The translations under genes were made by a program, and so were the position numbers. A DNA stretch of 64,000 nt from Crotophaga sulcirostris (Eukaryota > Chordata > Aves > Cuculiformes > Crotophagidae): contig VYZB01000271.1 in NCBI GenBank assembly GCA_013397455.1, forward strand, positions 397,008 through 461,007. Reading direction: 5' to 3'. The notes below the pieces were generated by a model. It worked only from the letters and a program-made list of their open reading frames with translations. It made no database searches and was not told the origin of the DNA. This document shows, piece by piece, positions 1-12,035 of this stretch. The stretch's first letter is position 1. Every line of letters begins with the position of its first letter.

Positions 1-95
1 ACTTCATATATTTGTATATATTTTATTATTTTCTTGTTGATTATAATTTTCTTATTAATAGTATTTTTCTTATTATTTTCTCATTAAAGCTGTAT
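1..95. repeat. AT-rich low-complexity tract
   Basis: Runs of T with interspersed TATT/TTATT dominate, and there is almost no G or C. It may be a decayed A/T-rich simple repeat or part of a larger feature cut off by the window edge. No gene signal is visible. Confidence 0.7.
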
Positions 96-3000
96 CAGTT
101 TTAGTTTCCAACCCACAAGTCTCTTTCTCCCATTTCCCTGGCACGAGCAGAGGGATTGGTTTTACAACAGCTCACATTCAGCTGCCAGTCAAACCATGTG
201 GGACTAAACCACGACACAAACTTCTCCTGAGCTTTACTGGTCAAGTTTTATTGAACTGGGCAGTGCAAGCAGTTAATCCCACATGTGAGTCCATGCAGGA
301 TCAGGACCTTGGTGTGTGAGGAGCAGCTTGGGAGCGTTGCAGGCCACGGCGTGCACCCACTCACATCCCCTCCCCGCAACGCGTCGGAGCAGATCAAACA
401 CAAAAACCTGTCCTTCTCCACAAATACTGCCATGACCATTCCAGAAACAAAGGACTATTACAAGGGAAGAAGCCTCCCTCTGCCCAGGGGAAATCAGGTT
501 GCTGCTTTCTTGCCTGGGCTGTGTCACTACCCACTTGCTGGATGCCAGCGAGGCTGCAGAATGGGATGGGTGGCTCTGCCCACGGCACGACTTGGGGCTT
601 TGACAAGTCCCCAGTGCTCTCGCAGGGCATGAGGGGCAGGAGAAGGACTTACAGTGTCTTCATAGGAGGTTCAGGCAGGAACAGAGATGCAGACATCTAG
701 GGCAGACTGGGATGAAGGTGAAGGAAGTTGTTCATAAAAGCGATGGATTTACATTTCCCCTCTCCCCCTAACATGCAGGTTTTGTACCCACCCAGAGAAA
801 TACAAGTCAAATTTGGAGATGAGCTTCACAAAAAGAAGTGAAAATGAAAATTTCAGACCTCATTTTTTTTTCCTCCTGGGCATTTCTGAACCAGAGCACT
901 TTTCACTTAGGAAGCGAGCCAGCATGCACAAACAAGAAGCAAAATGAAATGACCCCAAACAAATTAAATGGATTTTCATGGTTTGTTTCTTTCTCGGGGT
1001 GTGTGCAAGGGGAAAGAGATCACTGTCAGTCTCCCAAAGACATTTTTTTTTAACTGTTCTACTTCAGACGTTGCATTGAAAAACTGAATTATTCAGTGAG
1101 CCCTAATTGCAGCTCCAAGGTCCCCTTCCCTTGCTTTGCATGGTGTCATCCTGGGCAGAAGCTGCTGTTTTCCTACAGCTTTCCTAGCGATCTTTGTGTA
1201 TCTATTCCCAACAGCACAACACCTAGAGGGTAAGAAGGTTTCTACAGATGAGTGTGCGCAAGTCTGTACATGCGCACAGGAACTTTGCAGGATGGAAGGA
1301 AGAACAAGAAATAATGAATCCCCTTGCACTCACTAAGTCCAAACAAATAGACTGAAGCGGGAGCCTGATTTGCATCGGTTTGATTGAAGATGTAATTTGC
1401 TGCTGAATAAATGTGGTTGCATCCAAATCAAACCTTTAGTCCCTCAAACATTATAACTCTTTCCTTTCTTCCCTCAGGGTTTGCCAACCTTTAAGGCTAA
1501 CCAAGGATGATGTATTACAAGAAGGAATGGTCTTAAATAAGAGAAAGGCAAGCTTAGAATAGATATTATAAATGACTTCCCATAAGGAAGAAGATATTTA
1601 GAAAAACCTCCAAGGAAAGGTGCCATCCCTAGGAACAATGGCAACCAGCCCAGCCCCACATCCCCCTCAGGATTATTGCATTCCTCACAACTGTGCCCTA
1701 TGTGCCACGGGGCCGGGGCTCTCTTTTCCCAGCAGCCTTCTACTCAGAGTACTTTACATCTCCTCAGTTCACCCCACAGGTCTCTGTCAATGCAGGCAGC
1801 TTTCCCAGTATCACCATTTCACCACAGCTGTCCATAGCATGGTATATGATATAATATCCTCAGGATGGGTTAAAGACACACAGGTCTCGGCAAGCTTGCA
1901 CTGCTAGGACGGGTCTCTAAAAGAATTCTGGGTCTGAATTTAATGCTGTTAAAACTGGGAAGTATTTTCCAGAGCTTTTCAGGAACTCAGGGCCTTGGCC
2001 CTGCTGCCTCTCCCCCAGTAAAGCCTGGTGCGATTCAGACCTTCCGTCCTTTGCTTATATCTCCATGGCTCATCGCAAACATCACCAGGCTGGGAATGGC
2101 ACTTAAATGCCTTCCTGAAGCTAACTCTAATGGGGTGAACCTATTCCCCATCAGATATCTGCTACACGCTGAGCTCCCTCATTTGTTCTTTTTATTCTTT
2201 ACATTTATGAGACCCCTCCAAGGTCTCGTATTGATTGTTCAGGCAGCCTTGGCCACCCAGCAGCTATCAGAGAAGCGAGGACCCCACCAGCCTCTCAGGC
2301 AGGGAGCAAAGGGGAACCAGGGCTCAGCAAGAACAGATTTACCAGGCAGCAAAAGAAGATGTAGCCCCCATCCTTGCCAGCCCCATCCCAAGGCACATCA
2401 CAGTCCTTCCCCTTCGCATGCTCTCCATCCACATCCCAGCTGCAGCCAGCTGTCAGGCAGCATAGAGCTGAGTAAAGAAGACACACGCCAGTGCAAGAAA
2501 AAGGAGAATAACAGCCAGAGAGATGAAAAATTGTGCATTATAGACAGGGAGGAAGTTATTCGCACGTTACTGAGCATTTCTTTGCTTTGCTTTGTCTAAA
2601 GCCTTAGGGACTTGCAGCCACACTATGAACACACAGCAGCGCCGTGCATCTCCTGGGCGTGAATTCTGCCCCTGCACAAGCTTCACTGCTCCAGCTGCAA
2701 CTTCCTAGTGCAGAGCATCCCTGGGAAAAGCAAGGATGCTCACAGCTTCAATTTATGTGAGGGAAATCCATCACAAGGCATGAAAGCCTTTCATTCAGGA
2801 CAATTTGTTGCAGGAGTTATAAACTGAGGTTGCTGGGAAGCCAATTGTCAGGCCAGGAGCACTGCAGATTGGCAAGACAGAGAGGGTTGCCCCTGCAAGA
2901 GAGATGAGAGCTACCTAACAAGCATTTATTGAGCAGATGAGGCTGTAAATAGCGCATCTGCTCCTGAGCGGGGCTGGGGGAGAGAACGGGGTAGGGGTAG

Positions 3001-6000
3001 GCAGCCTCATCCCTGGGTGTTGTTTGTAACCTGGAGTCATCACTCAGAAGCAAGGACCATGGTGCAGGCAACGCCAAGGCCAGAGGAATGGAGAGAGGGA
3101 GAGATTGATTAGCCCATAAATCAATGGCTTGGCACTGATTACAAAATAAACCACCAGGGCAAAGGTCAAGTGCTTTATTATATCACCCAACCCACAAGAT
3201 TTATTTACCACTTGTACCATCAGTCCCCCTTGCCATCTATTACAGGGAGCTGCAGGTTTCCCTTCCCAGCTTCAGGCACGGCTTCTACCTACAGACACAA
3301 CCCGGCACAGCCCTGCAGGCAGCAGGACAAGGCTGAGAGAAGAGACCCAGCAGCCAGCACCAAGCAAGTCCAGACATTGACCCTGTAGGACCTACATACG
3401 TCTATGACACTGGGAAAGGTGACAGCCAGGCAGACTGACCCTGCTGCAGACACCAGAGGTGGCTGAGGTGGTCACCAAGTCCTCCATCACCATCATGTTT
3501 CCTGGAAGCAATTTGCTTCCCTCCGCAAAGAGCCACTGGCCTGGTTTGTGAGGCACCATGCAGCGGCTCCATGCGCTTCCCATTTCCTGGGCTCCAGGAA
3601 AGACCAAACCCTTCAAGAGGACCGGCAACTTCCCAGAAGGAGAGCAGGGCCTCACTCCAAATCAGATCTGTACTCAGCCAAGCTTTCCATGCCCACTTGT
3701 ACCCTCTGAGATCTGTGTCCATACAGGGAGAGCTTCAGAGACTGTCTCATAGCACTCAACTGGAATTCAGCCTACAAAACTTTATTTTTCTCCCCCCTCT
3801 TCCCTTTCTAACTTTAGATTTTAAACAGAGGCAGCAATCCGAGGAATTCCTAGGAGTATTGTTCATCTGTTTCCCACAAGCTGCTTGTCACTGACCATGA
3901 AAAGATTTTTCAGTCTGGCTCCCAAAATATAAAAACCCTAAAATGGACATTTTTAAGTCCTTCACATCAACCAATGGAGAATAACGTCAGAGCTGTAGGA
4001 TGTGTATGCGCGTGTACTCAGAGGGTGGTGAAGAAATATCACAGGGAGGAGGAGAGGTGCCAGCCCATGTGCCATGGGCAGGGTGTCTCCTCCTGCCTGT
4101 GCCTGGGGGTGGCGAAGGCACGAGCCTGGGCGCTGCTGGGTGAGCTGTGAGTGCAGATAGCCTGGGCTGGGGCTGTTTCCACTTATGGATGTTCCCGGTA
4201 ACCATGAGGCTGATACCTCCTCCCCCTCCCCATGATGGCGCTCTGCCAAAATGGTTGCTGCAGTTGGCACTTGCCTGGGAGTTTATTTTTCTTTCCAGAA
4301 GCACTGAATGTTTCAACTCCTATTTTAGCCCATCTTCCAGCAGAGAACGGAGGCTCCAGCTCACAGGCCCGACCACACGTTCCTACCAGCCATGCGAGAC
4401 ACCACCATGCAGAGGGGCACCACCACCAAGAAGGGAGCTGAGGTGATGAACTGCAGCACACTCTGACCCTGATGTAAATCAGTGCTGCCACTAGAAAAAC
4501 CCTGGCTGGGGATACATCCCTCACAAGCCCCTCCTGCCCTCGGGGAGGATTCAGTCATCTCTTGTAGGGCAGCTCGTGGCCCTGGCAGTCCCTGCTCTGC
4601 TCCTACAGGTGCCACCCTCGCAGTAAGTAGAGTCACTGCTCAACCTCTATTGTCTCCGGTTTGAAAACACACAGCACCTTCATCCCCCAGGAGGTGAAGT
4701 CCTCATTCCTGTTTCTCTGAACCATCCTCAGTCTGCCAGGACAAGTCTATCCCAGCAGAGTCAGAAAAGCACAAGGACCTGTGGTTGCTCCATTGGTCCC
4801 TGCTTCCCTGAGGGAGGCAGAAATTCCACAGAAGTCCTAACAGTGCAGAGATAAGCACCTCTACCAGCAGCTGTGTTGCTCTCAGGAGTTACATTTCACA
4901 CTGCATGGGTGGGCTCCTCAGAGAGTGGTGCTCATCTTCAGAGCTGACATTGTTAGCCACAATCACCACCTTGACCTTGGTGGGGAAAGGTGTGATCAGT
5001 AACCAGCCCCTCCTACATCCTCCCAAGGAACCCAATAGCTACAATACCTAATTCCAAGCACTGACTGCCTCATTCCTGGAGATTTCCGTAAATCCCTTGG
5101 ATTCAGCAGTACATTACATCTAGGGCTTGGAATGTTTGCTGCAGTCTCACAGGGGTTTTGACCTGCACGGACATCCATCACTCCTATTGTCTGACCTAAC
5201 TCCATGTTTCTGATGTCAGTAATGGACAGAGGTCAGCATGAAACGGTTACATGCCCCAGTCCTCCCTTGGCTCCTCCTGGCAGATTTAGAAGTTCAAGTT
5301 TAATCTGAAAGAGAAAAGATGGAGAGGAGCCTCACCAGCTGCAGTTTCTGTAAATGTCAGGATAGGAACGAGATCTTAGTGAGCCTTAATACACTATGCA
5401 AATCCTGAGAGCATGACCGCGCGGTGCCAGGGTTTGTTATTCCCCTCCGTGGTAATTGGAGAGACAAGGATTAAAAAGGAGAGCTGCCACATAACTAGCT
5501 GGTCCCTCTGCTTTACCAGCCACAGTTTAGAGACAATATCTGGACATAGGGGGCTGAGACCTACAGGCAGAGGCAAGGGTTCTCCTAGAGGATGCTAGAC
5601 AAAGAGTTTCTCCTGCGTCTCCCTACTTCAGAGTGTATTCTGTATATGTGCAAGGCAATGAGGCACGTGTGCCTGTTTCTGGCTGTGTGAACCATGAGTT
5701 TGGCACAGGTTTGACTGAAAGCTGGAGAAGGCACGAGGAGGAGGCACTGCAGGGTGTCCTGGCGTTCAGTTCTCTGTACCTCTTTCTACAACTGCATGTT
5801 TACATCGCCTTTTTCCTTTACATTTTTTAATGCATCAGGAATGCTTCATCTCTTTCCTCCCCTGTAATGATGTTGACCTGATTAAAATTTTTATTGGATT
5901 TTACAAAATCATTTCATACGTACTGTTCCCTGGAGCCCTGCAGGGTGAAGGGAAGGCGGGAGAGAGAGAAAGAGAGAAGAGAGTATATCAAGAATGAGGT

Positions 6001-8136
6001 GGAGAACGAAAATATTTTATTTTACTCCAAAATGATTTTTCCTGAATGAATAATAGATTAGAAACCCCACTTACCTTATTTTTTTTTAAATACTGCTCTT
6101 ACAAGTGCCCCTGAAACATGCAGGCATGGCAAGTCACCACTTGAGCATTTCGGGCCTGTTTCAGTATCTGCTTTGCTTTTCTCCTGCAGCTCCCGTCCCT
6201 TCTCAGTACCCCTCAACAGTGATAAAGCCATGGGTGATGGACTGCTGTAGCCTTGGAGACAGGCATGAGGATACAGCCCCCCTGACCCTCCTGGCCATCC
6301 ACAGCGCTTTCATTGGGCAATCTGAAGCATCCCTGTAGCCTGACTCCTGCTTTAAGATACGACCAGCGTGGGTGGAGGTACCATGTTGTCCCTGTCCTGT
6401 GGAAACTACAATCTGGGGTTGGTACCACCTTATTAACAAAGGCACAAAGCAGGGGGTTGTGTGGATCCACACACCAGACCCTTGACTGCCACCTCCCTGT
6501 CCTCAGCCCTGGCCAATGACCTGATGTGCCCCAGGGGAGCCCATCAAGCAGGGCAGACCTCTGGGAAGCTTGAGGCTAATGAAACACAAATGACAAAGGA
6601 GAGTGTCAAAGTTGTGATTGTTTTGCTATTTTAGCATTTTTCTACTGGTTTCCCTCCCAGCCAAGGCAGTGTCCTAACACTAAGGTTTCAAGTGTGGAAA
6701 TGCCCCTGTTTTGCTCAGGTCCCTTGAGAGATGTCAAATCTCTGCTAGACTGAGGAATGTCATGAGGGATGATTTAGTTACCCAATTCCATTTTCAATTA
6801 TTTAAATTAGTTTGCAACTCTCTGACCTGGACACTAGCTGTTGCCTGTCAGAGGAAGGCAGCCACTCCTGCAATGGGTAGCTTTGCACCCTACATCCCAG
6901 TGCAATAAAAAAACCTGCTTTTCAGGGAGCTCAGTATTTTCTTCAGGTGTCCTCTTAGGAGTTCCCCCCACAGGGCTGGCTTGGTTTGAAATTTAGTTTC
7001 CCTGGTGGGTGCTTATGAAAGATATTTCAGTGCTGCATAGATGCCTCCCCAGAACCACCCCAAAGGACAATAAGTCTCTGAGCCAAACCTGATGCCAGCT
7101 GAATCTCAAGTGACAGCAACCCCAGTTGAGTGAAATCAAGGTAGGGAATAAAGCACGTTACTCTGTGGGCACCATTTGTGTCCAGCAGCTGAGATTGCAT
7201 GCAAGTTTCTCTCTAGGTGGTTCTCAAGGTCTCGTTGCTGGAGGTATTAAGGTTGTCTGGGTAACCTTTAATACCTGTTTTGGAATTAGTTTGTTGGGCG
7301 AGGGCTGGAATATTTTCCAGCATCATGTTTGCTAACAATTGCTGTTTGATACTTCCCCAGAGGTTCTGGTTTTCTTCCTGCAGCCGGTGTTCAGACAAGC
7401 TCCAGGTTAGACCACCTCTGCAGAGCTGGGAGGAATTGCAGTCCTCTCCACTGTGCGTTCCTGTCCTTGCCTGGGTGGGACAGGACTGCTGGTTCACATG
7501 GCATTCTCCATATCCTCTCTGTTGTTAGAGGGAGTGCAAAATGCCACATCAACTCTAGCCACAGGCAAAGCACCTCACCCCAGCAGTACTACCTACCACC
7601 CCTGGGGCCTCGGAGGGCTCCGTATTCTGCCCTCAGAGCATCATCCCTCCTGCTCCTGCCACGGCACTGTCCTAAGGGGATCCATCCATGAGATTTCAGG
7701 CTACGTCTGTCACCCAACACATCTTAATCTTGACTTTCAACACTCCCTGCTGCTCCAATCCCACCTGAGCCCCTCTTGGGCAAGGGCTGAGGGCAGCCAG
7801 TGGGGCCAGCCCTGGTCTGTGCAAGCTGCCCCCGACCTGGACACCGACAGAGCAGATTGCTGGCAACACACAACAGGATCTTGCAGTACAAAGGGATTTG
7901 CAGTGTAGTGAACAGCTAACTGATAAATACCACAGCAAGGAAAGCCCAAGCCCTGGATAAAAATGGCTTATGGTGTTAAGCTGTGTCCACGGTCCAAGAA
8001 ATGGAGGACACCTGCAGTCGCTATTACACTGCCCCACACCCAGCACAAACCAGGCACTCGTTCCTGTCTGACTTTTATTTGAAGTTAAAGACAGCAGCAA
8101 AGAAGAATGTAAAGCCTTCCTGAGAGGCTGAGCTCA
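96..8136. other. repeat-poor single-copy DNA without recognisable genes
   Basis: I see no interspersed repeat and no convincing exon here. The longest open frame of the window lies here (1943-2599, plus, 218 codons from an ATG), but its translation is rich in H, P, S and Q and matches no family I know. Exact octamer motifs occur at 1368-1375 (minus) and 5396-5403 (plus). A purine tract sits at 5947-5983. A short perfect hairpin, GCTGGAA/TTCCAGC with a 4-nt loop, sits at 7304-7321. Most probably intergenic or intronic. Confidence 0.6.
5947..5983 (+). repeat. GA-rich purine tract
   Basis: A short stretch of almost pure A and G, built on GAGA/AGAG units, on the plus strand. It is simple-sequence DNA and could form an H-DNA-like or GAGA-factor-like site, but nothing else supports a function. 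Confidence 0.7.
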
Positions 8137-8226
8137 GCGACTCACTGCGCAGCCGAACCGGAGCCAGCCACGAAACAGTAGCTGCTCCTGTGAGCGCGCA
8201 AAGCCGGAGCGCAAGGAGCAGCATCG
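8137..8226. promoter_or_regulatory. small CpG cluster containing an inverted repeat
   Basis: About ten CpG dinucleotides fall within 90 bp, while the surrounding kilobases are strongly CpG-depleted. Inside it, GCTGCTCCT at 8181-8189 and its exact reverse complement at 8214-8222 flank a 24-nt GC-rich loop containing GCGCGC. Preserved CpGs suggest an unmethylated regulatory patch or a recently inserted GC-rich piece. It is far too short for a standard CpG-island promoter, and no first exon is recognisable beside it. Confidence 0.35.
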
Positions 8227-11200
8227 GCTCCTGCTGCTGCACAGCTTCCTCCACAACATTCCAAGTTCAGGATCTCCAGAGATGGATGAGAAATTGGGGA
8301 CATTAATTTCTACTGTGATGGACAAAAAGAACACCACACAGGCACTATCCACATCTGAATCCTCCTGGGTCTTGAGTATTTAGGAAGAATGACAACTCCC
8401 TCCAAGTATTCACATTTTGCTCTTCCCGGTTGGGGAGGAGACACAGCCCCTCTCCACCGGGCAATCAGCTCATGCATAGCAGAGCTCTAGGAATCTCATA
8501 GATGATCTGCAGACCTGCTTCATCCGCTCCCATAGGAGCTCCTGGGAAGCCTCCAGGCTTTGAAGCTCGCATCTGTGTATCAGCAGCTCTCCATCCAGGC
8601 TCCCTGGAGTGCCTGCCTCCTGGCTGAGGGCAGCCACCAGCTCCTGGGCCACTGGCTTGGCTCATTTCTTGTCCCTAAATCACACAGAGAGATGGGTTTA
8701 AATACATCAAATGATTTCTTAAACTCACATCTCCCCATGAGCAGCGGCTGAGGCTGCTATGGGCATGTTATGCAGGGAGAAACAGGAAAGGCGTGAGTTT
8801 GGGAATGCTTGATATGCTCCCAGCCCACGGGGAAGGAACAGGTCAACATCAGTTCCCACCAACCCCTGCTGCCAAAAACCATCTTTCACAGGCAGGGATT
8901 TGGCAGCCAGTGCATGAAAACAGCCTGCAGTCCATACCACAAAACGCCGTCACCACAGGTGGCATCTCTTGGCCTTCACCAAAGTGGTGGAGCATTAACT
9001 GGATCCCTTGGTGTGCAGGGGAAGCTTGTGCTGTTGCTGCTTCACCCTGGATAATGAGGGCTTTAATCTCCAGGTTTGTCAACTTCGTGCCCTGCCAGAA
9101 CTAGGACTCATTTTTAGTATTAAAAAATAATGTATATTTTTCAAACCTAGTCAGGCAGCAGGGAAGGGGAAACATCTGGCACCAGCCTCCCTCTCCCCAT
9201 CTGACATGTGCTTGCCATTTTTCAGTTTCAACAGCTCTCCAGTTCTGGTCCTTATAATTACAATGAAAAAAACCCTCAAACTCAACCACAGCGCCTCACA
9301 GCCAAGATGCCAATGCGTTTCCACATAAAAGCCTCGTTGCAAAATCCCAAACATTTTTCAGAGTCTCTGCTTTGTTCCCATCCTGCCTCGCATCATTGTA
9401 TTCACATGATCATCAATTATTTAGAAGCATACAAAACACTCCAGCCTGGATTCTCAACCAGTATTAATCAGTGAAGTGCCAACTAAATCAACAGAGGAGC
9501 TACAAAGATTTGTTCCACAGAAGGATTTGTCCTGCTGTCCCCAAAGACCCCTTCTTCCCTCCACAGCACACATCAGGAATGATAGGATAAAACGGCTTTT
9601 CTTTCATTCCCAGAGTTTGCCAGACGCACAAGCGTGCTGATGCCCATGGAGACCTGCTCCCCACTGCTGACCTACTTTTCATTCATGTGTTTGCTACACT
9701 TCTTGTCTCCCATGGCAGTGGAAGCAGCCATCCACACCTTGCCCAGAGCCCTGTGGCAACACCTCTGCTCTGTGCAGGAGGTACTAGAAAAGCATCCTTG
9801 ACTTTAATGACTTTTGGGTTATTCAGCCAGCCTGGGCAGTTCCTTGGAGCTGGTATAGCATCATCCATCTCCAGTTCATCCCTTCAGGGCTTTATCTCCA
9901 TCCTTTTCAAGTGGCAGAACTTCCAAGTAGGTCCAGCTTCCCCTGACTAGTGAGCACAGAGGGCTAACACAAAATGGTCTCCTTTAGCAACAACCAGAAG
10001 TTTCTAGCTTTCCAGGCTCGACTACTTTAATTCAACAAGGTCAACAGAGCCCCAGGACACAGGTCACAAATCAGAGAGGCCACTACTGGGATAGGCATGG
10101 GACATTCCTCTAAAGCTATGGCAAAATATACCTATGGTAAAGTCTTCTGTCAGTTGGTGCTTTCTTAGAATGGGTCAATCCCCATAGACAACACTAAGCT
10201 TTCCACAAGCCCAGGGCCAGCACAACCAGTCTCTCAGTAAGTCTCTTCATCAGGACTTTGTGAACACACAAAAAGCAGAAACAGATTTTTAAAGACCGTC
10301 ATTTGTACCTTCACTTAGAATCACAAAGCCAAGAGTGCATGAAAATATAATATGAGAGTAAAGAAGAGGTCTGTTCCCCTGATAGCATTTTCACACACAG
10401 ACTGGAGAATCACCTGTGAAACCTTGGTCCACTGTGCATCTCATTAGAAGGTAAGAGTTGAAATTTACTCCTATTATCATCACCAGTTCACAAACTGGGG
10501 CCACTCTATTCAAATTCAAAAGTCCAATGAAATGCAGGAGACAGACACCAGGCTGTGTCTTACTGCACCAAGCCCAGCTTACTCATCCCTCATGTACCAC
10601 CACAGCAAAGATGTCACAAGGCCTCCATCATGACTGGAATCATAATATCTATGATTCACATGGAAGACTTTATACAAAGCACCAAGATAAAAATAAAATG
10701 AAGGGGGAAACTTAAGAAGAAACTTGTTTCATTCCCTCCAAGATGGATAAACCAAGACAAATGTAAACAGCTCAACTTGACCCAAATATTTTTTTGTTGC
10801 TGAGTAACCCTGCAAAAAATGTTGTTATCTCAACAGCATCTCCTGAGATTAGATGGAAGGGAATTTTAAACAAACATGCACTGTCCCCCGTTTTAGGAAT
10901 TTCAGTCTGGACATTAACTCTTGGGACTGCTGCTCTTGCAGCACCCCTGACCCTTTTCAGTAGGGAACAAGCAGTTGAGGAGGGCAGGAAGCATCTGTAA
11001 CACCCCCAACACACATTGACAGTGAAACATTTGGGTTTCCAGCTTTCCAAATTCTTTTAAGGGAAGAATGTGGCCGCTTTGTGAAGGCTATGAGCAGGAA
11101 ATACACACTTAGGCCATGACTACAGCCGGAGGCGGGAGGAGGGGTAGTCACAGCAGATGGCTTCAAGCCATTTTGGGTGGCAGTAGGCACCCACCAAGGG

Positions 11201-11723
11201 GCTCAGACTTCACAGCCCACATCGGCTGCCATATGTTGTGACAGTGGCTCAGCATCACACAGGACCCAATTTATAGTGTATTTCACGGCAGCAAGTATCA
11301 CACCACCCTCTCACTGCTCTCCATTACTACAATAGCCTTTCAGCCAAGTGTCTTCTACCACCTTGCTATCGTATTTACTGATTTGTCATGTTTATGTAGG
11401 TGGAGGGAGATCTGATAGATCAGCTAGGAGATTCAAACATGAGGTTTTAGTCTCATTTGTGCTCTGGAGGCCAGGCCTGCTCGCTCCTTCACTCCCTCTC
11501 AACAGATAAGCGCTATCTCAACAACACACAGATGCTTTTAGAGATCACCTTGGCCCCTGCTAAGCTGGGCAGCAATCCTACTTTGCGTGTCCTGGAGATG
11601 GAAGTGCACAACAAGCAAGGCTTTGCCTGTGACACAGGGAGTTCAGAACAGGTGGGGTGGAAAGATTACAGCTCTAAAACCAGTAGCTCTTACAGCAACA
11701 ACAAACTTCCTTGTCTACAGGGA
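8227..11723. other. repeat-free single-copy DNA without recognisable genes
   Basis: I see no repeat, RNA gene or exon with credible splice sites. Open frames are under about 120 codons and mutually shadowing. The plus frame at 11457-11816 merely runs into the CR1 element that follows. Confidence 0.6.
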
Positions 11724-12035
11724 AGCTGGGCAGGGGCTCTTTATCAGGGAGGGCAGGAACAGGTTGAGGAGGAATGGTTTTCAGCTGAAAGAGGGGAGAT
11801 TGAGATGAGGTTTTAGGAAGAAATGTTTTGCTGTGAGGGTGGGGAGGCCCTGGCCCAGGTTGCCCAGAGCAGTGGAGGCTGCCCCATCCCTGGAGGTGTT
11901 CAAGGCCAGGTTGGATGGGGCTTTGAGCCCCCTGATCCAGTGGGAGGTGTCCCTGCCCATGGCAGGGGGTTGGAACTGGGTGATATTTAAGGCCACTTCC
12001 AATACAAACAATTCCATGATTCTATGATCCTATGA
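11724..12035 (+). repeat. CR1 LINE 3'-end fragment (group A)
   Basis: A non-LTR retrotransposon fragment, 5'-truncated as most CR1 copies are. It begins near the ORF2 3' region (GGGGCTCTTTATCAGGGAGG) and passes through the hallmark segments for 'ggttgcccagag' and 'ggaggtgttcaaggccaggttgg'. It ends in the bird-typical terminal repeats ATTCCATGATTCTATGATCCTATGA at 12011-12035. The frame is broken and the copy is immobile. It belongs with the copies at 18966, 25250, 29869, 31041, 36994, 39126 and 63858, which share the same 3' UTR wording. Confidence 0.96.

Noticed and set aside
3440..3460. CACCAGAGGTGGC resembling a CTCF core.
   Set aside because: Spacing differs from the consensus and no extended flanking motif is seen.
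4231..4254. Two YY1-like cores (CATGATGGCG and CAAAATGG) within 25 bp.
   Set aside because: Short degenerate motifs with no CpG island or exon nearby; chance is sufficient.
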